A DNA stretch of 64,000 nucleotides from Ramlibacter aurantiacus (GTDB lineage Bacteria > Pseudomonadota > Gammaproteobacteria > Burkholderiales > Burkholderiaceae_C): positions 124,001 to 188,000 of the forward strand of contig NZ_JAEQNA010000009.1 in assembly GCF_016722895.1 (NCBI RefSeq), read 5' to 3'. Every line of letters starts with the position of its first letter. The first letter of the stretch is position 1. The translations under genes were made by a program, and so were the position numbers. The notes under the pieces were generated by a model. It saw only the letters and a list, made by a program, of their open reading frames with translations, was not told the DNA's origin and made no database searches. Below are positions 37,136-45,567 of the stretch, in pieces.

Positions 37136-37984
37136 GTGTTCCCGCCCCTGTCGATCCAGCGCCAATACCTCCTGCCCAAGCGCCTGCTGACGCAGTTCGC
37201 CGGCACCGTGGCGGGTCTGCATGGCGGCGCCTTCACGCACGCCCTGATCCGCCGATTCGTCGCCACCTATGGCGTGAACATGGCCGAGGCCGCCGACCCG
37301 CGCATCGAAAGCTACGCCAGCTTCAACGAGTTCTTCACCCGGCCGCTGCGCGCGGGGGTGCGGCCGATCGCCGAGACCGACTTTGTCTGCCCGGTCGACG
37401 CGGCCATCAGCCAGTTCGGCCCGATCGAGCACGACCAGATCTTCCAGGCCAAGGGCCACAGCTATTCCACCACCGCGCTGCTCGCCGGTGACCACGAGCT
37501 GGCCGCTCGTTTCGACCACGGGCACTTCGCCACGCTGTACCTCGCGCCCAAGGACTACCACCGCATCCACATGCCCTGCGACGGCCGGCTCGTGAAGATG
37601 GCCTACGTGCCAGGCGACCTGTTCTCGGTCAATCCGGTCACCGCGCGCCACGTGCCAGGGCTGTTCGCGCGCAACGAGCGCGTGGTGTGCGTGTTCGACA
37701 CAGCGCACGGTCCGTTCGTGAATGTGCTGGTCGGCGCCACCATCGTGGGCAGCATGGCCACCACCTGGCACGGCGTGGTCAACCCGCCGCGCACGCGCGA
37801 GGTGCGGGTCTGGCGCTACGACGATCAGCAGATCGTCCTGCGCAAGGGCCAGGAGATGGGCCGGTTCCTGCTCGGCTCCACGGTCGTGATGCTGTTCCCC
37901 CAGAACGTGATCACCTTCCAGCCCGACTGGGCAGCGAGCCGCCCCGTTCGCCTGGGAGAGCCCATGGGCACGGCCGCTCGCTGA
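37136..37984 (+). CDS. psd: Phosphatidylserine decarboxylase proenzyme
   Basis: Psd converts phosphatidylserine to phosphatidylethanolamine at the inner membrane. The 282-residue proenzyme has NEFFTRPLRAGVRP, the VDAAISQFG region, the catalytic HIHMPCDGRLVKMAYVPGDLFSVN, and the LGST self-cleavage motif near the C terminus (RFLLGSTVVMLF) that yields the pyruvoyl group. A GTG start at 37136 gives the conserved FPPLSIQRQYLLPKR start; the frame extends upstream without support. Confidence 0.95.
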   Translation: MFPPLSIQRQYLLPKRLLTQFAGTVAGLHGGAFTHALIRRFVATYGVNMAEAADPRIESYASFNEFFTRPLRAGVRPIAETDFVCPVDAAISQFGPIEHDQIFQAKGHSYSTTALLAGDHELAARFDHGHFATLYLAPKDYHRIHMPCDGRLVKMAYVPGDLFSVNPVTARHVPGLFARNERVVCVFDTAHGPFVNVLVGATIVGSMATTWHGVVNPPRTREVRVWRYDDQQIVLRKGQEMGRFLLGSTVVMLFPQNVITFQPDWAASRPVRLGEPMGTAAR

Positions 37985-37990
37985 ACCGAC

Positions 37991-39490
37991 CTACTGGAAC
38001 GCCACTTCGTCGAAGCTGCGCAGCTTGCGACTGTGCAGCCGCTGCGAGCCGCCTTCGCGCAGCACCTCGATGGCACGCATCCCGATGCGCAGGTGCTGGT
38101 CGACCCGCTCGCGATAGAACTGGTTGGCCATGCCAGGCAGCTTGATCTCGCCGTGCAGCGGCTTGTCGCTCACGCACAGCAAGGTGCCGTAGGGCACGCG
38201 GAAGCGGAAGCCATTGGCCGCGATGGTGGCGCTTTCCATGTCCAGCGCGACGGCGCGGCTCTGGCTGAAGCGCCTCTGGGCGCGATTGCCCGCCAGCAGT
38301 TCCCAGTTGCGGTTGTCCGTGCTGGCCACGGTGCCGGTGCGCATGATCCGCTTGAGGTCCGCGCCCTTGGCGCCGGTCACGTCCGCCACCGCACGCTCGA
38401 GTGCCACCTGGATTTCGGCCAGGGCGGGGATCGGCACCCACAGCGGCAGGTCCTCGTCGAGCACGTGGTCCTCGCGCACATACGCGTGGGCCAGCACGTA
38501 GTCGCCGAGTTGCTGGCTGGTGCGAAGGCCCGCGCAGTGGCCCAGCATCATCCAGGCGTGCGGACGCAGCACCGCGATGTGGTCGGTGATGGTCTTGGCA
38601 TTCGCCGGTCCCACGCCGATGTTGACCATGGTGATGCCGCCATGCCCCGGACGCAGCAGGTGGTAGGCCGGCATCTGCGGCAGCCGCGGCGGCGCCACGC
38701 CGGGCAGGGCGGGACCGGTCGTGTCGGGCGGCAGGCCGGCCCGCGTGGTCACCATGTTGCCGGGTTCGACGAAGGCGGTGTATTCGCCCTGCGGGTCCTG
38801 CATGGCTTCATGGCCCAGGCGGACGAACTCGTCGATGTAGAACTGGTAGTTGGTGAACAGCACGAAGTTCTGGAACCACTCGGGCGCGGTGCCGGTGTAG
38901 TGGCGCAGCCGGTGCAGCGAATAGTCGACGCGCGCCGCGGTGAAGAGGGACAGCGGCCGCGCATCGTCCGGTCCGGGCTCCCAGGTGCCGTTGGCGATGC
39001 CGTCGTCCATGGCTTCCAGGTCGGGCAGGTCGAACAGCTCTCGCATCAGGCTGCGGCGCTCGGGCGGCATGGTGCCCTCGATGTAGTCGTTCTCCGCGAA
39101 CGAGAAGTGCACCGGGATCGGCTGGTTGCTGGTGCCCACCTCCAGTTCGACCCCATGGTTTTGCTGCAGCAATCGGAACTGCTCGAGGTAGTAGCTGGCG
39201 TACAGGTCGGGCCGGGTGAGCGTGGTCTCGTAGCAGCCCACGCCATCGACGAAGCCATAGGACAGCCCCAGGTTCTCAAGCACCTGCTGGCGCACGGTGC
39301 TTTCCACGTGGACCCGCACGTAGGGATAGCAGGCGCGCACGCGCCCCGGCCATGACTCGCCGGCGATGAAGCGGTGGACGGCATCGCGCAGGTGAGCGAT
39401 CTGCGCCGAATACACCTCGCGCACCTGGGTCAGGGCAGCCTCGGGATCGCGGTGGCGGGAGGGGGCGACAGGGGGTGGCGTGTGCGGCAT
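37991..39490 (-). CDS. amn: AMP nucleosidase
   Basis: Amn splits AMP into adenine and ribose 5-phosphate. The 499-residue protein has the N-terminal AMP-nucleosidase domain (about residues 1-170) and a C-terminal nucleoside phosphorylase-like catalytic domain, with GGITMVNIGVGPANAKTITDHIAVLRPHAWMMLGHCAGLR and DMESATIAANGFRFRVPYGTLLCVSDKPLHGEIKLPG. The length is normal. It is convergent with psd, seven bases apart. The gene helps set adenine nucleotide levels and is usually controlled by phosphate or nucleotide status. Confidence 0.96.
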   Translation of the reverse strand: MPHTPPPVAPSRHRDPEAALTQVREVYSAQIAHLRDAVHRFIAGESWPGRVRACYPYVRVHVESTVRQQVLENLGLSYGFVDGVGCYETTLTRPDLYASYYLEQFRLLQQNHGVELEVGTSNQPIPVHFSFAENDYIEGTMPPERRSLMRELFDLPDLEAMDDGIANGTWEPGPDDARPLSLFTAARVDYSLHRLRHYTGTAPEWFQNFVLFTNYQFYIDEFVRLGHEAMQDPQGEYTAFVEPGNMVTTRAGLPPDTTGPALPGVAPPRLPQMPAYHLLRPGHGGITMVNIGVGPANAKTITDHIAVLRPHAWMMLGHCAGLRTSQQLGDYVLAHAYVREDHVLDEDLPLWVPIPALAEIQVALERAVADVTGAKGADLKRIMRTGTVASTDNRNWELLAGNRAQRRFSQSRAVALDMESATIAANGFRFRVPYGTLLCVSDKPLHGEIKLPGMANQFYRERVDQHLRIGMRAIEVLREGGSQRLHSRKLRSFDEVAFQ

Positions 39491-39680
39491 GGACCTATTT
39501 TGCCCACTCGCGCGCAGTGCGAAATTGGCCTCTCACATGCTGGGGGTGCGTCCTACACGGCGTTACGAATGAGCCTGACGTTACAAACAAGCAGGCATCG
39601 GCGACATTCTTTCCACGGTTTTGCAGGCAACTGCAGTCGTGCAGGTCACAACTCAAACGAACTTCAAGGAGTCCCCAAGA

Positions 39681-39935
39681 ATGGAAAACGCTCTCACGGC
39701 CAACAATCCCTTTGCCCTGATGACCGATCCCGCCGGTGTGCGGCAGGTGATCGAAAAATCGGAGCAATTGAGCAAACTGAGCCAGCGTCAGTGCCATCCG
39801 CTGGACCGGGCCGTGATCCGCAGCGCCAGTGCCGAATTGGCCGCCTTCGATTCGAAGATCGACCGCACCACCATCTACCTGCCGCCCGAAGAAGACAAGC
39901 AGATCACCCGCCCTTACCGGCACGCGGTGAACTGA
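39681..39935 (+). CDS. Small conserved hypothetical protein
   Basis: The 84-residue product starts MENALTANNPFALMTDPAG after an AAGGAG ribosome binding site (about 10 bases before the ATG) and ends KQITRPYRHAVN. The middle is charged and mostly helical (VRQVIEKSEQLSKLSQRQCH). It has no signal peptide or membrane segment. The strong start region, codon usage like its neighbours and its own terminator support a real gene. I do not recognise a named family. Confidence 0.75.
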   Translation: MENALTANNPFALMTDPAGVRQVIEKSEQLSKLSQRQCHPLDRAVIRSASAELAAFDSKIDRTTIYLPPEEDKQITRPYRHAVN

Positions 39936-39974
39936 TTTCGCGTCGGCGAGGCCGTCCGTCCGTCCACCATTCCA

Positions 39975-40011
39975 AGAACCGCCGCGACGACCTCGCGGCG
40001 GTTTTGTTTTG
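39975..40011. terminator. Rho-independent terminator
   Basis: Stem AACCGCCGCGA / TCGCGGCGGTT with a CGACC loop and a following TTTTGTTTT ends the small hypothetical gene. Confidence 0.9.
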
Positions 40012-40083
40012 GGCCGCTCGCGTGTCTGGCGAAGCGCCCCGCACCGAGGCCGCCGGGCCATGGCTCGCCGCTATCATGCGGCG

Positions 40084-40887
40084 ATGCTGAGCGCCGATAC
40101 CTGGGTCCGCCTCGCCGGTCGAGCCGGACGTGCGCCATTCGGCTGGGTCGCCGGTTGGGGGCGCCTCGTCTGGCTGGGGGCGGTGCTGATCGTGCTGGCC
40201 CTGTCGCCTTCGAGCTGGCGGCCGCGGGCGCGCAGCGCGCTCGCCCACCATGTCTATACCGACACCGCCCCTGTCCTGCCCGGCTTCACCGCCTTGAGCG
40301 CGCTGCTCACGCTGGTGATCACGCGCATCGTCGTGGTCACCGCCCAGAGCTACGGGCTGTCGCAGTACGCGCTCGAGATGGTGGTGCGCGTGCTGGTGCT
40401 GGAACTGATCCCGCTGGGCGCCGCGCTGGTGGTGGCGCTGCGCTGCACCATCCCGAACGGCGCAGCCATGGCCACCATGCGGCAGGCGGGCCACTTCGAC
40501 CGCCTGCGCGCGCACGGGGTCGAGCCCCTGACGCAGGAAGCCGTGCCCCGGCTGGTGGCGGGCGTGTTCTCCACCATCACGCTGGCTGCGTTGAGCAGCT
40601 TCGTGGGAACGGTGCTGGCTTACCTCGCGGTGTATGGGCTGACCGAAGCCGGGCTGCCCGCGTACAGCCGCATGTTCGGCCGGGTGTTCGACGGCACGGT
40701 GTCGCTGATCTTCGTGCTCAAGACGCTGGCGTTCAGCCTCGCGGTCTCCGTCATTCCGATCGCCTCGGGCCTGCGTGACAAGGAAGTGAAGGGCTCGCGC
40801 GAGAGTGCGGCGCTCCAGGGACTGGTGCGGATGTTCGCCGTGTTGCTGGTGCTCGAGGCGGTGTCGCTGGTCGGCAATTACTACTGA
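40084..40887 (+). CDS. MlaE family ABC permease
   Basis: The 267-residue permease belongs to the MlaE family that moves phospholipids between membranes. It has about five hydrophobic segments and markers ALRCTIPNGAAMATMRQAGHFDRLRAHGVEPL and GTVLAYLAVYG. It starts a three-gene run with an MCE protein 4 bases after its stop and a lipoprotein gene. The ATPase MlaF, which powers this class, is not next to it. Which substrate and which direction are unknown. Confidence 0.85.
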   Translation: MLSADTWVRLAGRAGRAPFGWVAGWGRLVWLGAVLIVLALSPSSWRPRARSALAHHVYTDTAPVLPGFTALSALLTLVITRIVVVTAQSYGLSQYALEMVVRVLVLELIPLGAALVVALRCTIPNGAAMATMRQAGHFDRLRAHGVEPLTQEAVPRLVAGVFSTITLAALSSFVGTVLAYLAVYGLTEAGLPAYSRMFGRVFDGTVSLIFVLKTLAFSLAVSVIPIASGLRDKEVKGSRESAALQGLVRMFAVLLVLEAVSLVGNYY

Positions 40888-40891
40888 ATCC

Positions 40892-41869
40892 ATGGCTTCC
40901 CCCGACGACCCCATCGCCCCCGTCGCCGAACCGTCGAACCCGGGCGTGCGGCACCTGGCGATGAAGGCGCGCCTGCTGCTGCTGTTCACGGTGCTGCTGA
41001 TCGCGGCGTCGACGGCCTATGTGCTGTATGCGCGCGGCGCATTCGAGGCCACGCAGACCCTGGTGCTGACCACCGACGACTCCGAGGGAGTGGTCGCCGG
41101 CATGGACATGACCTTCTCCGGCTTTCCGATCGGCCGTGTCCGGCGCGTGGAGCTGGGGCCGAACGCCGAGGTCCGCATCATCATCGACGTGGCCGAGAAG
41201 GATGCCCACTGGCTGCGCACCAGCAGCGTGTTCACCCTGGTGCGTGGCCTGGTCGGGGGGACCGCCATCAAGGCCTACACCGGCATGTTGACCGATCCGC
41301 CCCTGCCGGATGGTGCCGTTCGCCCGGTCCTGCGGGGCGATGCGACGGCTGAATTGCCACGGGTGCTCTCGAGCGCGCGCGAGGTCGTCGAGAACCTGGC
41401 GGCGCTGACGCGACCCGATGCCGAACTGCCCGGGCTGCTGGCCAATGTGCGCGGGACCACCGAGCGCCTGAACCGTCAGGGCGCGCTGCGCGTGTTGTTC
41501 GGCAACGAGGCCGAGGCGCGCCAGGTGGTGCAGGCACTGGAACGCACCAATGCCCTGCTGTCGCGCGTGGACCAGCTCGCCGGCAAGGCCGATGCGCAGG
41601 TGTTCGGCGACTCGGGCCTGGTGAGCGAGTTGCGCGGCACCGTCGGGCAATTGCAGGGCCTGCTGGTCGATACCCGCGCCAGCCTGCGCAAGGTCGACGC
41701 GGTCTTGGGCGAGGTGCAGGGCATCGCCGGCAACGTGCGCGGCGCCACCGGCGACCTGGACCAGCTGCGCGGCGAGGTCGAGGCCAACCTGCGCAAGATC
41801 GACGGCCTGGTCAACGACATCAATCGCCGCTGGCCCTTCGCCCGCGACCGGGAGGTGAAGTTGCCATGA
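40892..41869 (+). CDS. MCE/MlaD family protein
   Basis: The 325-residue protein has one N-terminal membrane helix (about residues 27-48) and a single MCE domain (about residues 55-135) containing VLTTDDSEGVVAGMDMTFSGFPIGRVRRVELG, then a long helical C-terminal part. MCE proteins bind and carry lipids across the periplasm. It partners the MlaE permease upstream, and the lipoprotein gene overlaps its stop by four bases (ATGA). Extended C-terminal helices suggest a larger barrel than MlaD of E. coli. Confidence 0.88.
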   Translation: MASPDDPIAPVAEPSNPGVRHLAMKARLLLLFTVLLIAASTAYVLYARGAFEATQTLVLTTDDSEGVVAGMDMTFSGFPIGRVRRVELGPNAEVRIIIDVAEKDAHWLRTSSVFTLVRGLVGGTAIKAYTGMLTDPPLPDGAVRPVLRGDATAELPRVLSSAREVVENLAALTRPDAELPGLLANVRGTTERLNRQGALRVLFGNEAEARQVVQALERTNALLSRVDQLAGKADAQVFGDSGLVSELRGTVGQLQGLLVDTRASLRKVDAVLGEVQGIAGNVRGATGDLDQLRGEVEANLRKIDGLVNDINRRWPFARDREVKLP

Positions 41870-42546
41870 CGGCCCGTGCCACGAGCGCCCGGCCGCGGCG
41901 CCTGCCGGCGGTGCTGCTGGCTGTCCTGGTCGCCAGCTGCGCAAGCGGCAAACCACCCACGGCCGCCTGGCAGATGGACGCGTCGAGCGCGCTGGAGCGT
42001 TTCCGGCAGGCCTACCTCACGGGCGCCGACCGATGGGCCGCGGCCGAGTTCCGACAGGCGCGGGAGGCGTTGGCGTCGACCGGCGATGCCACGCAGGTGG
42101 CGCGTGCCGAGCTGACCCGCTGTGCACTGCAAGTCGCCGCCTTGCAGTTCGATCCGTGCGCCGGGTTCGAGCCCTTGCGCGCGGATGCCGGTGCGCCCGA
42201 GCAGGCCTACGCAACCTACCTGACCGGCGCACCGCTGGGGCCGCAGGCCGGTTTGCTGCCGCCGCAGCATCGTGCCGCGGCCAGCTCGGCCACGCCGGCG
42301 ATTCAAGACATCCAGGATCCGCTGGCGCGCCTTGTCGCGGCCGGTGTTGCGGTGCGTGGCGGCCGCGCCGGCCCCGAGGTGGTCCGGGCTGCGGTGGACA
42401 CGGCTTCCGAACGGGGCTGGCGCCGGCCTTTGCTCGCCTGGCTCGGCTTACAGGCCCGACAGGCCGATCTCGCCGGCGACGAGCAGCTGGCGCAGCAGGT
42501 GCGCCGGCGCATCGACCTGGTCAGCGGGAGCGCGAAGCCGCGCTAG
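41866..42546 (+). CDS. Lipoprotein of unknown family, end of MlaED run
   Basis: The 226-residue protein has a signal peptide and a lipobox LVASCASGKPP. The body is alpha-helical with repeats of about 30-40 residues (ADRWAAAEFRQAREALASTGDATQVARAEL, DTASERGWRRPLLAWLGLQARQADLAGDEQLAQQVRRRID) and looks like a TPR-type solenoid. Starts overlap the MCE gene stop. The position suggests an outer-membrane or periplasmic part of the lipid transporter, similar in role but not in sequence to known auxiliary lipoproteins. Its 3' end overlaps the convergent alkB by 26 bases. Confidence 0.75.
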   Translation: MTARATSARPRRLPAVLLAVLVASCASGKPPTAAWQMDASSALERFRQAYLTGADRWAAAEFRQAREALASTGDATQVARAELTRCALQVAALQFDPCAGFEPLRADAGAPEQAYATYLTGAPLGPQAGLLPPQHRAAASSATPAIQDIQDPLARLVAAGVAVRGGRAGPEVVRAAVDTASERGWRRPLLAWLGLQARQADLAGDEQLAQQVRRRIDLVSGSAKPR

Positions 42547-43135
42547 TGCCCTGCCGCCGTGTGCGGAAGGTGATCGAGTAGCGCAGCTCGGGCGTGGGCA
42601 TGATCCGGTGCTGCCAGGCCCAGCGTCCCGGTCCGTGCAGCAGGTAGATTGAGCGCGGGGCCAGGCGCAGGCGCAGGTCGGGCGATGGCCTGCCGCCGGC
42701 GGGCGGCGGGTATAGCCGCAGGCGCATCGTGGCGGTGCCGAGCAACGAGACGCCGACGATGTCTTCGAATTCGGGCACGTCGCGGTGCCAGCCGAGCGGA
42801 GTGCCCGGCGAATACTCGGCCACCAGCGCATCGGCGAATTCGACCGGCGCATGCTGCGCCCATCGGGCGATCCGGTCGCGCAAGGGCAGCAGCCATTCAG
42901 GGATGGGCTCGCGCGTGCGCAGCCGGCCGTCGGTGAAATCGTAGGCGCTGCCGAACGAGGCCACGCGGCGCTGTGCCTGCCAGCCCTTGTAATCCATCGC
43001 CTGCAGCGGCAAGCGGGACAGGTGCTCCAGCAGCTCTTGCTCGTCGGCAGCGCTCAGGAAAGCGCTCTGGTAACGCATGCCCTCGGGCAGGGGCGTCTCT
43101 TCGCCGCCGAAGAGATCGAGTTCCAGGTCCTGCAT
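42521..43135 (-). CDS. alkB: AlkB family Fe(II)/2-oxoglutarate dioxygenase
   Basis: AlkB removes alkyl groups from bases in DNA and RNA by oxidative demethylation. The 204-residue protein has the iron ligands HRD in LGWHRDVPEFED and the later His in RWAWQHRIMPTPELRYSITFR, with the 2-oxoglutarate Arg pair in RYSITFR. The motif PLPEGMRYQSAFL is the usual start of the AlkB fold. It is the second strand opposite the lipoprotein gene and stands alone. A role in alkylation damage repair is expected from family. Confidence 0.9.
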   Translation of the reverse strand: MQDLELDLFGGEETPLPEGMRYQSAFLSAADEQELLEHLSRLPLQAMDYKGWQAQRRVASFGSAYDFTDGRLRTREPIPEWLLPLRDRIARWAQHAPVEFADALVAEYSPGTPLGWHRDVPEFEDIVGVSLLGTATMRLRLYPPPAGGRPSPDLRLRLAPRSIYLLHGPGRWAWQHRIMPTPELRYSITFRTRRQGTSAASRSR

Positions 43136-43195
43136 GCCCGCAGTGTGGCCACTTTCGCCGGCTCGCGGGTATCAGGCGATTTCGCACCTTCCATG

Positions 43196-43222
43196 AAAAA
43201 CGCCGCGGTGCACCGCGGCGTT
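43196..43222 (-). terminator. Rho-independent terminator after the H1-like gene
   Basis: The minus strand forms a perfect hairpin with the arms 43201-43210 and 43211-43220 (CGCCGCGGTG / CACCGCGGCG) followed by five T residues. It lies about 40 bases downstream of the H1-like gene stop. Confidence 0.9.
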
Positions 43223-43257
43223 GATGGGACGGGACGCAAAGCGCCCCGCTCCGGTTC

Positions 43258-43857
43258 TCAGGGCTTGCTGGCCGTCGGGAAGGGCCAGGCGGCCTGCGGG
43301 TTCAGCGTCGTCTGCGCAGCAGGCGCAGATGGTGCCGGGCTCGCAGCGGGTGCAGCGGCCGCAGGGGCAGCGGGTGCTTTCGCAGCTTTCTTGGCAGCAG
43401 GCTTCTTGGCTGCCTTCTTCGCTGCGGGCTTGGCCGCGGTGGTCTTCTTGGCCGCCGTCGCCTTCTTCGCCGCCGTCGCCTTCTTGGCCGGTGCAGCTTT
43501 CTTCGCGGTCGCGGCCTTCTTCGCGGGGGCCTTCTTCGCCGCCGTGGTCTTCTTGGCTGCGGTGGCCTTCTTCGCCGGAGCGGCCTTCTTGGCCGGGGCC
43601 GCCTTCTTGGCCGTCATCTTCTTCGCCGGCGCAGCCTTTTTGGCCGGTGCGGCCTTCTTGGCCGGTGCCGTCTTCTTGGCGGTCACTTTCTTGGCGGTTG
43701 CGGCCTTCTTGGCCGGCGCAGCCTTCTTCGCGGTTGCAGCCTTCTTCGCCGGTGCGGCCTTCTTGGCTGCGGTGGCCTTCTTCGCCGGTGCTTTCTTGGC
43801 GGCCGTCGTCTTCTTGGCCGCGGCCTTCTTGGCGGCCGGTTTCTTTGCAGTTGCCAT
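43258..43857 (-). CDS. Histone H1-like lysine/alanine-rich DNA-binding protein
   Basis: The 199-residue protein is dominated by degenerate [19 protein letters not shown] repeats over residues 3 to about 160, like the C-terminal tail of eukaryotic H1, followed by a shorter Ala/Pro-rich tail. Bacterial H1-like proteins of this type (Bordetella BpH1, Burkholderiales homologues) bind DNA with little sequence specificity and affect compaction. AGGAG precedes the ATG. The number of repeats usually varies between strains, so length is likely strain-variable. Its codon use is biased to AAG and GCC, and the DNA is repetitive. Confidence 0.88.
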   Translation of the reverse strand: MATAKKPAAKKAAAKKTTAAKKAPAKKATAAKKAAPAKKAATAKKAAPAKKAATAKKVTAKKTAPAKKAAPAKKAAPAKKMTAKKAAPAKKAAPAKKATAAKKTTAAKKAPAKKAATAKKAAPAKKATAAKKATAAKKTTAAKPAAKKAAKKPAAKKAAKAPAAPAAAAPAASPAPSAPAAQTTLNPQAAWPFPTASKP

Positions 43858-43933
43858 TTACATTCTCCTGTTCAAGTTGATCAACATCAACGAAAGAAGC
43901 GCTTCATGTCCCCCCGGGGAGACGTCGAAGCGA

Positions 43934-43967
43934 TTCATGCGGATGGGCCCGGGCCCATCCGCATGAA
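43934..43967. repeat. Perfect 34-bp palindrome
   Basis: Two 17-base arms meet with no spacer: the left arm starts TTCATGCGGATGG and ends GGGCCC, and the right arm is its exact reverse complement. It is located between the nrdB stop and the H1-like start. There is no T-run, so it is not a standard terminator. A cruciform, operator or RNA hairpin are possible. Confidence 0.9.
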
Positions 43968-44122
43968 CACCATGTCCCGCACCGACAGCCGGCTTCTCTG
44001 GCCGGCTTTGCAAGGCAGTGACGGACCGGCTGCACGTGGGCGGCAGCTCGGATCGGTCGGTCACGTTCTCAATCGTCGTTGCGGGCGAAACTCACCTCAT
44101 CTTCTAAAAATCGCAGTTGCCT

Positions 44123-45346
44123 TCAATCCCAGGAAAGAGCGCCACCCGACTGGTATTCAATGACGCGGGTTTCAAAGAAGTTGCGCTCTTTCTTCAGGTC
44201 GATCATTTCACTCATCCAGGGGAAGGGGTTCTCTTCGTTCGGGAAGAGGGCTTCCAGTCCGATCTGCGTGGCGCGCCGGTTGGCGATATAGCGCAGGTAG
44301 CCCTTGAACATGGATGCATTGAGGCCCAGCACGCCACGTGGCATGGTGTCCTCGGCATAGCGGTATTCGAGCTCGACCGCCTTCAGGAACAGGGCCTTGA
44401 TCTCGGCCTTGAATTCGGCGGTCCAGAGGTGAGGGTTCTCAAGCTTCAGCTGGTTGATCAGGTCGATGCCGAAATTGCAGTGCATCGACTCGTCACGCAG
44501 GATGTACTGGTACTGCTCGGCGGCACCCGTCATCTTGTTCTGCCGGCCGAGCGCCAGGATCTGGGTGAAGCCGACATAGAAGAACAGGCCTTCCATCAGG
44601 CAGGCGAAGACGATCAGGCTCTTGAGCAGGGTCTGGTCGGTCTCGGGCGTGCCGGTGTGGAAGTTGGGATCCATGATCGCGTCGATGAACGGGATCAGGA
44701 ACTGGTCCTTGTCGCGGATGGACTGAACCTCGTGATACGCGTTGAAGATCTCGCTCTCGTCCAGGCCCAGCGACTCGACGATGTACTGGTACGCGTGGGT
44801 GTGGATGGCTTCCTCGAAAGCCTGGCGCAGCAGGAACTGGCGGCACTCGGGCGCGGTGATGTGCCGGTAGGTGCCCAGCACGATGTTGTTGGCGGCCAGC
44901 GAATCGGCGGTGACGAAGAAGCCCAGGTTGCGCTTGATGATGCGGCGCTCGTCCTCGGTCAGCCCGTTGGGGTCTTTCCAGGTCGCGATGTCGCGCGTCA
45001 TGTTCACTTCCTGCGGCATCCAGTGATTGGCGCAGGTGGCGAGGTACTTCTCCCAAGCCCACTTGTACTTGAACGGCACGAGCTGGTTGACGTCGGTCTG
45101 GCCGTTGATGATCCGCTTGTCGGCGGCGACCACGCGACGCGTGCTCTGCGACTGCGCCGAGACTGCCGCAGCGGTGGCGATGGGCGCGATCGCGGCCTGT
45201 GAAGGCTGCGTGAACGGCGTCGGCTGGATGGCCGGTGCCAGCTGCATGTCGCCAAAAGAAAGAGCCGCCTCGCGGCTGCCGTTTTGCAGGCTGCCAAGGC
45301 GGCTGGCTGGCGGTGTGGGCTTGACGTCGTCGTCCCAGGTCAACAT
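44123..45346 (-). CDS. nrdB: Ribonucleotide reductase class Ia, beta subunit
   Basis: NrdB holds the di-iron tyrosyl radical cofactor that drives NrdA. The 407-residue protein has the iron ligands in the [20 protein letters not shown] region, in [17 protein letters not shown] and in [24 protein letters not shown], and the Tyr cofactor nearby. The C-terminal tail SGGALSWD would dock in the NrdA subunit. The N-terminal 45 residues are variable, as usual. It is transcribed after nrdA across a 221-base structured spacer, so may have its own control. Confidence 0.96.
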   Translation of the reverse strand: MLTWDDDVKPTPPASRLGSLQNGSREAALSFGDMQLAPAIQPTPFTQPSQAAIAPIATAAAVSAQSQSTRRVVAADKRIINGQTDVNQLVPFKYKWAWEKYLATCANHWMPQEVNMTRDIATWKDPNGLTEDERRIIKRNLGFFVTADSLAANNIVLGTYRHITAPECRQFLLRQAFEEAIHTHAYQYIVESLGLDESEIFNAYHEVQSIRDKDQFLIPFIDAIMDPNFHTGTPETDQTLLKSLIVFACLMEGLFFYVGFTQILALGRQNKMTGAAEQYQYILRDESMHCNFGIDLINQLKLENPHLWTAEFKAEIKALFLKAVELEYRYAEDTMPRGVLGLNASMFKGYLRYIANRRATQIGLEALFPNEENPFPWMSEMIDLKKERNFFETRVIEYQSGGALSWD

Positions 45347-45357
45347 ATGTTTTCCAA

Positions 45358-45550
45358 TGCTCTCATTATGAGAGCAGCGATGTGAAACTTCCAACACGGT
45401 GTTCGCATCGCTGCTCGATTGTGTTGCTCAATTGCGTCGAGGATCTGTCGGAGAACTCCGACAACTCGACGATCCGAATCGAAACACGCGCGCGATCTCG
45501 CATCGGATTGATCGCAAGGCAGGTGGCCCGGCTTGCATCGCGCGAGATCG
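45358..45550 (-). other. Structured nrdA-nrdB spacer with several hairpins
   Basis: The minus-strand transcript can form, going from nrdA to nrdB: a long stem in the nrdA end and spacer (arms near 45493-45501 and 45542-45550); a strong hairpin with arms 45435-45441 and 45465-45471 surrounding the inner arms 45446-45452 and 45457-45463; an 11-bp hairpin with arms 45372-45382 and 45406-45416; and an 8-bp hairpin 45358-45365 with 45369-45376 just before the nrdB ribosome binding site. The last two share bases and exclude each other. This suggests a regulatory mRNA element. Confidence 0.5.
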
Positions 45551-45567
45551 GCGCCGTGATGCCTCGA

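Noticed and set aside
43258..43857. Tandem repeats in the H1-like gene as a CRISPR array or VNTR element
   Set aside because: Repeats are degenerate codon-level AKKAAPA-type units in a single protein; no spacers and no cas genes are present.
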